Notes: generated by a model from the sequence alone, not told the origin. Positions 28,516-40,318 are shown, numbered from the stretch's first letter. The stretch: DNA of 64,000 nt from Pseudomonadales bacterium (GCA_022825925.1 JAJDVW010000022.1:124001-188000); one strand, 5' to 3'. Translations and numbers: made by a program.

Positions 28516-29988
28516 TCAATCCATCGGTGGGGGTTGAAACCCCCCGATCTCCCGCGCCAGCAGCCGCGTGAAGTCGATGGTCCGGTAATCCTGGTAGGCG
28601 TCGCCGACGGCTTGCAGACCGATCGGCAGGCCCTGTCTCGACAGCCCGGTGGGGAACACCGTGCTCGGCAGGTAGGGCGCGGTGACGAGACCGGACCAGA
28701 ACGCCTGCTGGAAGTACGGCTGCGGCTCGCCGTTGACGGGGACGGTCCGCTCTTCGATGGGCATGGTGTGGTCGTGCTCGAACGCCGGCACCGCCATCTG
28801 CGGGCAGATCAGGATGTCCCAGTCCCGAAAGAACTCCGCCCAGCGCAGGCGCAGCCGGCCACGCCGGGCGTCGGCCCGTATCCAGTCGGCGTGGCTCAAC
28901 ACCATCGAGCGTGCGCTGACCGCGCGGTCCGACCTGTCGCTCGCGGGGTAGCGTTCGGCCTCGCGCCTGTTGCGCTCGTACTCCTCCGGCGGGACGGAGG
29001 CGAACACCACGGAGTACGACAGGTTCCGATACGTCTCGTGGCTGTGTTGCGGGTCGATGTCCGGGCGCGCCACCTCCGACACCGTGGCGCCCGCGTCCCG
29101 CAGCGCCTAGGCGACCATGCGGGCGCGGTCGGCGATCTCGTCGTCGACCGGCGCCATGTCGTCGGACGGCCAGACGGCCACGCGAAACTCGTCCAGCCGG
29201 GTCTGCGCCGGCGCCGGCAGGTCCAGCCGCCAACCGCTGTTCCAGACCGACGGCCCGGCCACGACGCGTAGCGCCTGCGCCAGGTCCTCCGGCGTCCGGG
29301 CAAGGGGACCGCACACCACCAGGTCCACGTCGGGTGTCGGGTGTTTCAGCACGGTCGTATGGCCGCATTGGGACACGATGCCCCAGGTGGGCTTGTGGCC
29401 GTAGACGCCGCAGAAGTGCGCGGGGTTGCGGATGGAGCCGGCGATGTCGGAGCCTGCCTCGAGAGGCGTGAAACCGGCGGCAAGCGCGGCGGCCGACCCC
29501 CCGGAGGAGCCGCCCGGAGCGCGCGAGCGATCCCAGGGATTGTTCGTGGTGCCGTAGAGATCGTTGTAGGTCTGGAAGTCCGCACCCCCGAGCGGCACGT
29601 TGGTCTTTCCCATGATCACCGCACCGGCCGCCTGCAGTGCGGTCGCCATGTCGGAGTCCCATCTCGGGACGTTTCGGGCGAGTTCGGGATAGCCGAAGGT
29701 GGTCGGCAGGCCGGCGCGGTGATACTGCTCCTTGATGGTCATCGGCAGGCCGTGCAGTGGCCCCACGCCGTCGCCCCTGGCCAGTTGCCTGTCGCGCTCC
29801 CTGGCGTCGTCCCGGGCGCGGTCGAAGTCGCGCACCACGACGGCGTTGATGTCCGCGTCCCGCGCCTCGATGCGGCCGATGAAGAGATCGGTGGCCTCCA
29901 GGCTGGTCAACTGCTTCTTGCGAATCCGCTCGGCCAGTTGACGCGCGGGCAGGAAGGCGACATCGGCGTCGGACATGTTGGTATCCAC
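28516..29988 (-). pseudogene. Amidase family protein split by one in-frame TAG
   Basis: PMTIKEQYH, RAPGGSSGGSAAALAAGFTPLEAGSDIAGSIRNPAHFCGVYGHKPT, then ...ARMVA*ALRDAGATVSEV continuing in the same frame through VFPTGLSRQGLPIGLQAVG. Confidence 0.85.
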
Positions 29989-30123
29989 TTGCCGGGTGTT
30001 GGGTCGTTATCGACCGGGAGGATAGCGCGGGTTTGCCTGCAGGAGTCAATGTGGTGAAACTGCTTTGCCCAGCGCCGAAACCGGCGAAATGGTCCTGCAA
30101 CACCGTTGATACGGGCCACCCGT

Positions 30124-30300
30124 ATGAAGACCACGATAGACCTTCCCGACGAGTTGCTGGAGCAGGTCCGGCGCGTGGCCCGAAGCGAGGGTGCCACTCT
30201 TCGCGGACTGGTGGAGGAAGGCCTGCAGCGCAGCCTTGAAGCGCGCCGCAGCACCGCGCGGCGGCAGCTCGACTTTCCGAGCTACGGGGCCGTGACGCGG
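30124..30300 (+). pseudogene. Orphan VapB-like antitoxin; tail diverges before a hairpin
   Basis: MKTTIDLPDELLEQVRRVARSEGATLRGLVEEGLQRSLEARR...LDFPSYG; no PIN partner follows. Confidence 0.55.
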
Positions 30301-30333
30301 AGACGGACTGCGCCGGCCGCGCCCTCGGCGGTC

Positions 30334-30366
30334 TTTTGGCCCCTGTGTACCGCACAGGGGCCAAAA
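30334..30366. repeat. Perfect 14-bp inverted repeat, 5-nt loop
   Basis: ttttggcccctgtg-taccg-cacaggggccaaaa. Confidence 0.85.
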
Positions 30367-30413
30367 TCCTCGCCGATCATCGCGGCCCCTGGTGAGAAAT
30401 GCGGGCTAGTCGT

Positions 30414-30902
30414 CTACGTCCCTTCCTTGATCGTCGCCGTCATGGTCTTCTCGGAGGGAATCCCGTAGACCGCGTCGGTGGCCCACGAGCCGTTGCTGCG
30501 CTGCATCTCGAAGTCACTCAGCCTCAGCTTGAATGTCTCGCCGCCATCCGCCACCGAGTCCGCATGCGTCTTGACGGATACGGACTCGGTCGTGTCGCCG
30601 GCGGCGACCACCAGATGGCCGCTCGAGGCCTGATAGTCGCTTCCGGAGGTCGCCGTGCCGTCTTCGGTCTCGTACTTCCACCGTATGGCGACGGCCATCC
30701 CGTGCGGCAGCGTGACGGTGAACGTCGCGTCGTTCCCTTCCTGCACCTCGATGTCGGGGGCCTGGAAGCCCTGAGCCGAGGCCACGGTGGCGACCACGGC
30801 GGCGAGGGCTGCCGCCACGATCCGCGCCCACCGGCCGGTTGTCCTCACGGTTCCGACGGTCGCGTACCCCCTGAACCCCGCATGTCCCGTTGATTTCTTC
30901 AT
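30414..30902 (-). CDS. Secreted single Calx-beta-like domain protein
   Basis: Signal region ending ASAQG; ATFTVTLPHGMAVAIRWKYETEDGTATSGSDYQASSGHLVVAAGDTTESVSVKTHADSVADGGETFKLRLSD. Confidence 0.75.
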   Translation of the reverse strand: MKKSTGHAGFRGYATVGTVRTTGRWARIVAAALAAVVATVASAQGFQAPDIEVQEGNDATFTVTLPHGMAVAIRWKYETEDGTATSGSDYQASSGHLVVAAGDTTESVSVKTHADSVADGGETFKLRLSDFEMQRSNGSWATDAVYGIPSEKTMTATIKEGT

Positions 30903-31049
30903 GGCATTGCTCTCTCATAGCACCAGTTCGGTTGCGTCCATCAAACTCTGGAAACGCACGGGGAGACTGTACCAGCAGGGCACTTCGGCCGCCATGATCG
31001 TTCTGCCGTCGCAGTTTCAGGACCCCCGGGACATCGAGGCCCTGCCGGA

Positions 31050-32810
31050 GTGATTGCGGCCCCTTCGTTGCACGGCAACATCCTGGACAACATGGACGAC
31101 GGCGTGGTCACCGTGGATGGCCAGGGCCTGATCACGAGCTTCAACCCCGCCGCCGGAGACATCCTCGGGATTGCGCCGGACGGCTGTCTGGGGCGCCTGT
31201 TCGCGGAGGTCTTCGTCGTTGCCGAAGGGCTCGACCAGTTCACCCAGTCGATGCTCGACGCGATCGACAACAGCGAACTGGGCCGCAGGACCGTCGAGAT
31301 CGACGTGGGCGGCGAGCGTCGGCTGCTGACGGTCAGCGCGTCGTACTTTCCCGATATCGCGCCGGCTCGTTCCGGCGGCGACGAGGCGGGCGCCGCCGGA
31401 GTCGTCGCCGTATTCACCGACATCAGCGAGGAAATGCGGCTGAGGGAGACGGTCGAGAGCCAGTTTGCCGAACTGCAGCAGGCCTACCGGGGCATCGACG
31501 AAGCCAACGGCGACCTCTCCGATGCACTGCGCAAGGCGCAGGTCGTGCGCGCCGTGGCGACGGCGGCGGTGATCGTCGTGTGCCTGGGCGTCGGCTGGTA
31601 TGCGTGGGACGCGGGCGACCCTCGCGAGGGGTCCGCCCCCCGGGCGGCGCCGGCGGGGGCGCCCGCGACGTTCGTCGTCAGGCCGCGGCGGGTCGTCTCC
31701 GAACTGACCGTGCCGGGGCGGCTCGCTCCGCGCCGGGAGACCGACGTGCAGAGCCCGGTGGACGGCAGCGTGGCAAGCCTGAACTTCCGCTACGGCGACG
31801 CGGTCGAGGCGGGCCAGCTGCTGATGGAACTCGATGCCTCGGTGGCCCGCCGCGAGCGTCGTTCGATGCGGGCGCGGCACATCGTCGCGCTGCGTCGCGT
31901 CGAAGAGCTTTCCGCCTGGGAGAACAGCCGCGTCGTCGCGTCCTCCAGAAGATCGCTCGCCCGCACCGAACGCGCCCTGCAGCAGCAGGGGCATCGGCTC
32001 ACGGAGACGGAGTTCCTGCTCGACCAGGGCATCGTTCCGAGGTCCGAACACGACGCCGCCCGGGAACGTTACGAGAGCCTGCGGCTCGACGTCGAGGCGG
32101 CGCGGCAGGATCTGCGCGAGGCGCGCCGCGCCGGCGACGCCGAGACGCTGGAGGCCGCGCGTCTCGAGTCCCGCAACCTCGAGGAGGAGCTGCGCGAACT
32201 CGACCTGGCCATCGCCTCGGCGAGCGTGCGCGCGCCGACCGCCGGCGTCGTGCTGCGACCGCCCGCGGCGGCCGACGGCGGCGGCCCCGTGCTCAGGGGG
32301 TCGTCCGTGGGCCGCGGTCAACTGCTGCTCACGGTGGCCGATGTCCAGGCCCTGTCGGTCTCCGCCCTTGTCGATGAGGTCGAAATCGCGACGATCCGGC
32401 AGGGCCAGCCCGTCGCGGTGACGGCGGATGCCCTGCCCAGCCTCGAACTGGCCGGAAAGGTCGTCAACGTTGCCGCCCAGGCAAGCAACGCGGGGCGCCC
32501 TCCGGGGCAGCCCGCGCTGTTCGCGGTCGTCGCGGCGCTCGACGACGACATCGATTCCGGGGTCCGCGGCGATCTGCGACTCGGCATGTCGGTGGACATG
32601 CGCGTGGTGACCGCCGACCGAAAGGACGCGCTGCTGGTGCCGATCGGCGCCGTGCTCGCGGGCGAAGGCGGTCCGAGCGTTCGGGTCCGGTCCCCGCAAA
32701 CGGGCAAGTTCGCGGCCGTGCCGGTCGAAACCGGCCAGACGACCCCGGGCGGCGTCGAAATCGTCGCCGGCGTCGAGTCCGGCGACGAACTGCTGCTCCA
32801 GGCCGAGTAG
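31050..32810 (+). CDS. PAS domain - TM - HlyD/MacA-type periplasmic adaptor fusion
   Basis: NILDNMDDGVVTVDGQGLITSFNPAAGDILGI (PAS); TM AVATAAVIVVCLGVGWYAW; adaptor ELTVPGRLAPRRETDVQSPVDGSVASLNFRYGDAVEAGQLLMELD...GVESGDELLLQ. Confidence 0.82.
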   Translation: MIAAPSLHGNILDNMDDGVVTVDGQGLITSFNPAAGDILGIAPDGCLGRLFAEVFVVAEGLDQFTQSMLDAIDNSELGRRTVEIDVGGERRLLTVSASYFPDIAPARSGGDEAGAAGVVAVFTDISEEMRLRETVESQFAELQQAYRGIDEANGDLSDALRKAQVVRAVATAAVIVVCLGVGWYAWDAGDPREGSAPRAAPAGAPATFVVRPRRVVSELTVPGRLAPRRETDVQSPVDGSVASLNFRYGDAVEAGQLLMELDASVARRERRSMRARHIVALRRVEELSAWENSRVVASSRRSLARTERALQQQGHRLTETEFLLDQGIVPRSEHDAARERYESLRLDVEAARQDLREARRAGDAETLEAARLESRNLEEELRELDLAIASASVRAPTAGVVLRPPAAADGGGPVLRGSSVGRGQLLLTVADVQALSVSALVDEVEIATIRQGQPVAVTADALPSLELAGKVVNVAAQASNAGRPPGQPALFAVVAALDDDIDSGVRGDLRLGMSVDMRVVTADRKDALLVPIGAVLAGEGGPSVRVRSPQTGKFAAVPVETGQTTPGGVEIVAGVESGDELLLQAE

Positions 32811-32881
32811 GGCGCAGAACGTAGAGTGGGGGTTGTCGGCGTGTCCTTCGCCGGCGGCCAGCTTGCCGTATCGACGCGTGC

Positions 32882-33376
32882 CTATCGACGCGTCAGATTG
32901 CCGCCGGCGTCGACGGTCAGCTTGCCGTTCAGCGGCAGGTCGGCATCGACGCTGTCGGCGCCGCCGCTGGATGAGTCGACAGTGCAGGTCAACTCGAGCG
33001 TGACATCGGAGGCACTGTAGCTGAAGCCCCGTACGGCCGTGCACTTCGCGCTGATGTCGTTGTTGTCGTCCCGCGTGGCATCCCAGGTGAATACCTCCGT
33101 TGCGGTGTTCCAGACAACCTCGCCGGAAAGGTCCATCGACGTGGACTTGGTCGTGCCGCTGCCGCCTACCCCGGTGCCTTTGTGGTTGCACTGCGCCGAG
33201 ACGGTAAGGCTCGTGCCGGCGACGATCGCGGCGCTGAAGCCGGTACACTGATTTTGCAGGTTGCCGTTCAGAGCCGAACTGTCGTAGTAGGAGTTCGCGT
33301 TTGCGGTCTGCGCCGCCATGCCAAGGAGAACAGCGGCACCGAATGCCGCGCACGTGTCGATCACGCTGTTTCGCAT
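32882..33376 (-). CDS. Secreted CVNH (cyanovirin-N homology)-like protein
   Basis: Signal peptide MRNSVIDTCAAFGAAVLLGMAAQTANA; NGNLQNQCTGFSAAIVAGTSLTVSAQC...SMDLSGEVVWN...ISAKCTAVRGFSYSASDVTLELTC...DLPLNGKLTVDAGGNLT. Confidence 0.5.
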   Translation of the reverse strand: MRNSVIDTCAAFGAAVLLGMAAQTANANSYYDSSALNGNLQNQCTGFSAAIVAGTSLTVSAQCNHKGTGVGGSGTTKSTSMDLSGEVVWNTATEVFTWDATRDDNNDISAKCTAVRGFSYSASDVTLELTCTVDSSSGGADSVDADLPLNGKLTVDAGGNLTRR

Positions 33377-33588
33377 CTTGCCGTTCCAATTGCCCCAAGG
33401 TTCCCAATGTAGCAGCTTCGCCGGTTGGGGCAAGCTGCCGGCGACGTGCATCGGTTTGAAATCCCGGCACGCTCCGCCGCCTTGGACTTGCCCGTCTCCA
33501 AACGCCTCTCCAAACCTCTCCAAACTGTCTGGACCGAACCGCACGGGAGCCGCTACGCTAGTACGCCGCCCCTCATCGGATCAATTCC

Positions 33589-35580
<1,992 letters not shown>

Positions 35581-36075
35581 TCGGCTCGTCGCGAGTGTCG
35601 TGGAGTTCCCCGAACCGCTCGTAACCATGGCGTTCACGGAAAGCTGGGGCAGTCGTGATCTGGCTCGTTGCTACCTGGCACGCGGGGGGTGCTTGGATTC
35701 CACAGCCATGGCCTCATCGCCAAGTACCCGCACTCGCGCCGCTGGAGAACCACGGCCCTCGGCCGACGCCTCATGGCCACCGCCATACAATTCCGAGAGA
35801 TCAACTTCCCTCAGCTGCTCGCTACCGCAGCTTGACTCGAGGAACTTCTTGCAGAAAAGCAAAGAAGTCACAGACAAACAACCTATCCTTAGATCGCGAA
35901 ATCTCACGCGTTCTCCGTCGCCCAATGCTTCAACCTCACCGGATCGCTGGAGCCTCCGCGCCCTCGCACCCCGACTTTGACGGGTCCCTGTCTGGGATTC
36001 CACAGCAGAGCAGAGCAGTTGACAGCCTGACCTTCCGTACCCGAGACTGCCGAGGGGCCAGGACGGGTAAAGAGA

Positions 36076-36981
36076 ATGGCAGAACAAGAGAGCCTCGTCG
36101 CGGAAGTGGCCGCGCGTGCTCTGGCACCCGGAGAGGTGTCCGACTCACTGCGGCCGCGCATCGATGAGCTCGATCTGTGGCGCAACGTCGAGGAGCTGCG
36201 AGAGCACGGAGCCACCGTCGTCACCGACGCCGTCCCACTCGACTTGCTCGACGAGCTCCGAGCCTTGATCCACGAGGAGGTCGAACGCTTGGGGACACAT
36301 GAACACACGGGAGCAGGAGCCGGCCATGCGCGAGGCGTTGCCGAGTGCTCCATGCTGCTCGGGAAACCGGTGGTCGATCGAGTGGTCGCGTTGCCCAAGA
36401 TCCAGGCCATGTGGGAGTTCAACGTCGGGAAGGGTTTTCGCGCCGGAACCATGGCCGGGACGATCCTGCAGCAATCCCAGCCCGGCGGGGAATACATGGG
36501 CGTTCCGCTCCACGCCGATCATGCCTGGCTTCCGCAACCCTGGCCCGAGCACATCTGCGTCTCCACCATCTGTCTCCCCTGCGAGGGAATGACCGAAGAG
36601 GAGGGGGCGACCCGTTTCGTTCCGGGCAGCCACCGGCACCGGCGCTTGCCGTATGCGGCGGAGGCCGCGGAGGCGAAGAGCGTTCCGCTTGTGGTCCCGA
36701 AAGGGGGGTTTGCCATGTGGAACGGCTCGACCTGGCACGAGACGGGTGTGCGTACCGTTCCGGGCGTCCGCACCCTGCTGCATGCGAGTTGTCAGCGCCT
36801 CTACACGCAGCCCGTCGAGGACTACACGCATCTGTTGCGCGACGAGGCGTATATGGCCGCTGCGTCCGAGGCGATCCGTGGCCTGGTCGGTGCCGACCTG
36901 CTCTTTGGATCCGTAAGCCCGCATGGCGTCGCCCCCGACCCCGACAAGACGATGAAGACGCTGCTCATGTCGCAGCAATGA
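36076..36981 (+). CDS. Phytanoyl-CoA dioxygenase family protein
   Basis: MGVPLHADHAWLPQPWPEHICVSTICLPCEGMTEEEGATRFVPGSHRHRRLP; AMWNGSTWHETGVRTVPGVRTLLHAS. Confidence 0.87.
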   Translation: MAEQESLVAEVAARALAPGEVSDSLRPRIDELDLWRNVEELREHGATVVTDAVPLDLLDELRALIHEEVERLGTHEHTGAGAGHARGVAECSMLLGKPVVDRVVALPKIQAMWEFNVGKGFRAGTMAGTILQQSQPGGEYMGVPLHADHAWLPQPWPEHICVSTICLPCEGMTEEEGATRFVPGSHRHRRLPYAAEAAEAKSVPLVVPKGGFAMWNGSTWHETGVRTVPGVRTLLHASCQRLYTQPVEDYTHLLRDEAYMAAASEAIRGLVGADLLFGSVSPHGVAPDPDKTMKTLLMSQQ

Positions 36982-37137
36982 GCCGGGCAGAGCGGGAAGG
37001 GAGTAGTCAAATGTCCGATCCAGAGAAGGTCGAGCTCGCAAGCCCGGAATGGTACGAGCTCGCGACCAGGATCCTCGCCGAGGCGGCCTGAATCCGGCAG
37101 CAGCGCTGCGTTTGCAACCGCCACAAGGAGACAGACG

Positions 37138-38019
37138 ATGAGATTAGGCGGCCCTTTCGCTGCAGAGGTGTTCGCTGCGGAGACCGACGACCCGGCCGCG
37201 CTGGCCAAAGGGCACCGCGCCAAGGGCTATGGGGCTGCGTTTTGCCCCGACATCTCGCTGAAAGACCCCGGGCACATCCGCGCCGTCGAGACGGCTTTCG
37301 CCGCGGAGGATGTTCTGATTGCGGAGCTTCATGGCCTGATCTCCTTTGAGGAGGCCGGCAATCTGATCGACCCCGATTCGGAAAAGCGTGCGGCATGGCA
37401 CGAACATCTTTGCGAACGCTTTGCGCTGGCCGACGAGGTCGGTGCCCGGTGCTTCCTGGAAATGCCCGGCACCTGTGATCCCGACTCGTTTTACATGCCC
37501 CATCCAAAGAACCTGACCGACGAGTGCCGGGACATGATCGTGGAAAGGGTGCGCGAGGTAATCGACGCGGTGCGGCCCCGGCGAACGAAGTTCGCGCTGG
37601 AGATGATGCCCTTTATCCACCCGAGCGATCCCGACAGCTATGTCGCCTTGCTGAAGGCGGTGGACAGGGAGAGTTTCGGTGTGCATCTCGATCCGGTGAA
37701 TATCCTGAACTCGCCTGATCGCTGCTTCAACAACGGCAAGCTCATCAAGGAATGCTTCGACAAGCTCGGTCGTGGCATCCTCAGCTGCCATGTCAAGGAC
37801 GTGACACTACGGCCCGCCACGTTCCCCCTCGGGATTGAGCAATGCCGGACGGGAACCGGTCTCGTGGACTACCGGACGTACCTGAGCGAGCTGAATCGCC
37901 TGCCGCCCGATACGCCCCTGCTGACCGAGCCCATGACGGGCATGCAGGAACACGACTACGACCTCGCCAGAGACTACATCACCGGTGTTGCGGCCGAGAT
38001 GGGCCTGTCATTCCTGTAA
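37138..38019 (+). CDS. Sugar phosphate isomerase/epimerase-like TIM barrel
   Basis: KFALEMMPFIHPSDPDSYVALLKAVDRESFGVHLDPVNILNSPDRC; CHVKDVTLRP; GTGLVDYRTYL. Confidence 0.85.
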   Translation: MRLGGPFAAEVFAAETDDPAALAKGHRAKGYGAAFCPDISLKDPGHIRAVETAFAAEDVLIAELHGLISFEEAGNLIDPDSEKRAAWHEHLCERFALADEVGARCFLEMPGTCDPDSFYMPHPKNLTDECRDMIVERVREVIDAVRPRRTKFALEMMPFIHPSDPDSYVALLKAVDRESFGVHLDPVNILNSPDRCFNNGKLIKECFDKLGRGILSCHVKDVTLRPATFPLGIEQCRTGTGLVDYRTYLSELNRLPPDTPLLTEPMTGMQEHDYDLARDYITGVAAEMGLSFL

Positions 38020-38203
38020 ACGGCCGCTGCTCGTCAATGGGTGTCGCTGTCGATATCGACTCCCTCACGACAGGCAGGGCCGCAGGAGCCTTCAGCCGGG
38101 GAAGCTCCCTCGGCCGTTGATGCGTAAGGAAGTGTCGGCGTTGCTCCCTTCGGCGGATGCGTACTTCCTTGCAAGCTCGATCCGGTTCGACTGGGGAGGA
38201 CAC

Positions 38204-40126
38204 GTGAGAACGTTCGTTCGAAGATACGGCTGGGTCGCCGCAACGGCGCTGCTGGCCGCGGGATGCGAGCAGGCAGCGGAACGACCCGGGCTGGCGGGCG
38301 TCGAAGCGAAGGCTCCAGAGCACCGAGCGGCTCCGGCCAGTGCGGCCGGCGCGAGCGCGCCGCGCCACGCCTACTTCGGCGATCTGCACATTCACACGCA
38401 GAACTCGATCGACTCCTACAACTTCGGTGTCCGAGCCACCCCCGACGACGCGTACCGCTTCGCCAAAGGAGAGGCCCTCGCCCACCCGCTCGGCTACTCG
38501 ATCCGGCTTCAGGGCGGGCCGCTCGACTTTCTGGCGGTCACCGACCACGGGGAGTATCTTGGCGTCGCCGCTGCGCTGGCGGACCCCGAACATCCCCAGG
38601 CCAGCCACCCCGTGGCGGTGAAGCTGCGGAGCAGCGACCCGCAGGAGCGCTGGGAAGCTGGCCTCGCACTCGACGGGTGGGTGCGAGGCAAACCCGTCTC
38701 CGGCCTCGACCCCTCACCGATCGTTCGCTCGATCTGGCAGGAAACGGTCGCGGCGGCAGAGCGCCACGACGATCCGGGACGCTTCACCACCTTCGTGGCC
38801 TACGAATTCTCCTCCACGCCGGGCGGTGTGAACCTGCACCGCAACGTGATCTTTTCCGGCAACGACGTGCCCGCGCTGCCGTTCAGCGCTGTCGACTCGG
38901 TCAACCCCGAAGACCTCTGGACGTGGCTCGACGAGCAACGCGCCAACGGGATCGAAGCGCTCGCGATCCCGCACAACTCGAACTGGAGCCAGGGCAGGAT
39001 GTTCGATCGCACCGACTGGGCTGGCGAGCCGATCGATGCGGCCTATGCGGAGCAACGACGGCGCAATGAGCCGCTGGTGGAGATCACACAGGGCAAGGGG
39101 ACCTCGGAGACGCATCCGGCGCTGTCGCCGAACGACGAGTGGGCCGATTTCGAGCTCTGGAGGAAGAACTCGATGACGTACGGCGAAGACGGATCGATAG
39201 TGTTCGCCGAAGGTGCGACCACCGGGGCCTACGCCCGAGACGCGCTGCGGGCCGGTCTCGAGCTAGAGCGCGAGATCGCGGCGAACCCCTACCGCTTCGG
39301 CTTCATCGGTGCGAGCGACGGCCACAATGCGGCCGGATCGGTGGAGGAGGACCAGCACTTCGGCCATGCGGGCAAGATGGACGGCACTCCCGCGGCTCGC
39401 GGCAGTCTGCCCGACGGGCGACAAGGGCTGGGGCAGATGCAGTTCGAACTCGAAATGATCGAGTGGGGCGCCTCGGGGCTGACCGGTGTGTGGGCCGAGG
39501 AGAACACGCGCGAGTCGATCTACGCGGCCTTCCGCCGCAAGGAGGCGTTTGCCACGTCGGGCCCGCGCATACGCGTGCGGTTCTTCGCCGGCTTCGACTA
39601 TCCCGACGATCTCCCGAACCAGCACCACGCGGCCGAACGGGCGTACGCCGGCGGCGTGCCGATGGGTGGCGAACTCGCGGCGCAGCCCGGCAACGCGCCG
39701 CGCTTCTTCGTCCAGGCCGCCCGCGCCCCGCGGGAAGCCTGGCTACAGCGAGCGCAGGTCGTCAAGAGCTGGATCGACGGAAGCGGCGAGACCCACGAGC
39801 GCGTCTTCGACGTCGCCTGCTCCGACGGCCTCACGCCCGACCCGAAGACGCATCGATGCCCGGACAACGGCGCCAGCGTCGACCTCGACGACTGCTCGAT
39901 CTCGCTCGACAAGGGAGACGTCGAGCTCGTGACCTTGTGGAGCGACCCGACGTTCGATCCGACCGAGCGGGCTCTCTACTACGCCCGGGTGCTGCAGAAC
40001 CCGACCTGTCGCTGGTCGACCTGGGAAGCGATCCGCGCCGGCGTCGAGCCGACGTCAAAGGTGCCCGCGACGATCCAGGAGCGAGCCTGGAGCTCGCCGA
40101 TCTGGATCGCCCCCGCAGTGCGATGA
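38204..40126 (+). CDS. DUF3604 domain lipoprotein
   Basis: GTG start after ggggagga; lipobox LLAAGC; YFGDLHIHTQNSIDSYNFG; FLAVTDHGEYLG; GFIGASDGHNAA. Confidence 0.9.
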   Translation: MRTFVRRYGWVAATALLAAGCEQAAERPGLAGVEAKAPEHRAAPASAAGASAPRHAYFGDLHIHTQNSIDSYNFGVRATPDDAYRFAKGEALAHPLGYSIRLQGGPLDFLAVTDHGEYLGVAAALADPEHPQASHPVAVKLRSSDPQERWEAGLALDGWVRGKPVSGLDPSPIVRSIWQETVAAAERHDDPGRFTTFVAYEFSSTPGGVNLHRNVIFSGNDVPALPFSAVDSVNPEDLWTWLDEQRANGIEALAIPHNSNWSQGRMFDRTDWAGEPIDAAYAEQRRRNEPLVEITQGKGTSETHPALSPNDEWADFELWRKNSMTYGEDGSIVFAEGATTGAYARDALRAGLELEREIAANPYRFGFIGASDGHNAAGSVEEDQHFGHAGKMDGTPAARGSLPDGRQGLGQMQFELEMIEWGASGLTGVWAEENTRESIYAAFRRKEAFATSGPRIRVRFFAGFDYPDDLPNQHHAAERAYAGGVPMGGELAAQPGNAPRFFVQAARAPREAWLQRAQVVKSWIDGSGETHERVFDVACSDGLTPDPKTHRCPDNGASVDLDDCSISLDKGDVELVTLWSDPTFDPTERALYYARVLQNPTCRWSTWEAIRAGVEPTSKVPATIQERAWSSPIWIAPAVR

Positions 40127-40148
40127 GGACCCACCGCGACACCCTGTT

Positions 40149-40316
40149 CCTTCCCCGCTCGGCCCGGCTCACTGTTGCGCCATGAGCAGCGTCTTCGCCA
40201 CCTTCTCGGGGTCGGGGGCGATGCCCGTCGAGCTTTCGGATCCAAAGAACAGGTCGGCACCGACCAGGCCACGGATCCCCTCGGGCGCAGCGGCCAGATA
40301 CGCCTCGTCGCGCAAC
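40149..40316 (-). pseudogene. Inverted partial copy of the PhyH 3' end (copy of about 36834-37001)
   Basis: Minus: gttgcgcgacgaggcgtatctggccgctgcg...gacgctgctcatggcgcaacagtgagccgggc, encoding LRDEAYLAAAPEGIRGLVGADLFFGSESSTGIAPDPEKVAKTLLMAQQ*. Confidence 0.9.
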
Positions 40317-40318
40317 AT

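Noticed and set aside
30334-30366. Perfect hairpin considered as a rho-independent terminator
   Set aside because: T-run precedes and A-run follows the stem on the plus strand (and the same on the minus strand), the wrong polarity for a terminator on either strand
36834-40316. Composite transposon bounded by the inverted PhyH ends
   Set aside because: No transposase or target-site duplication seen; duplication/rearrangement is the simpler reading
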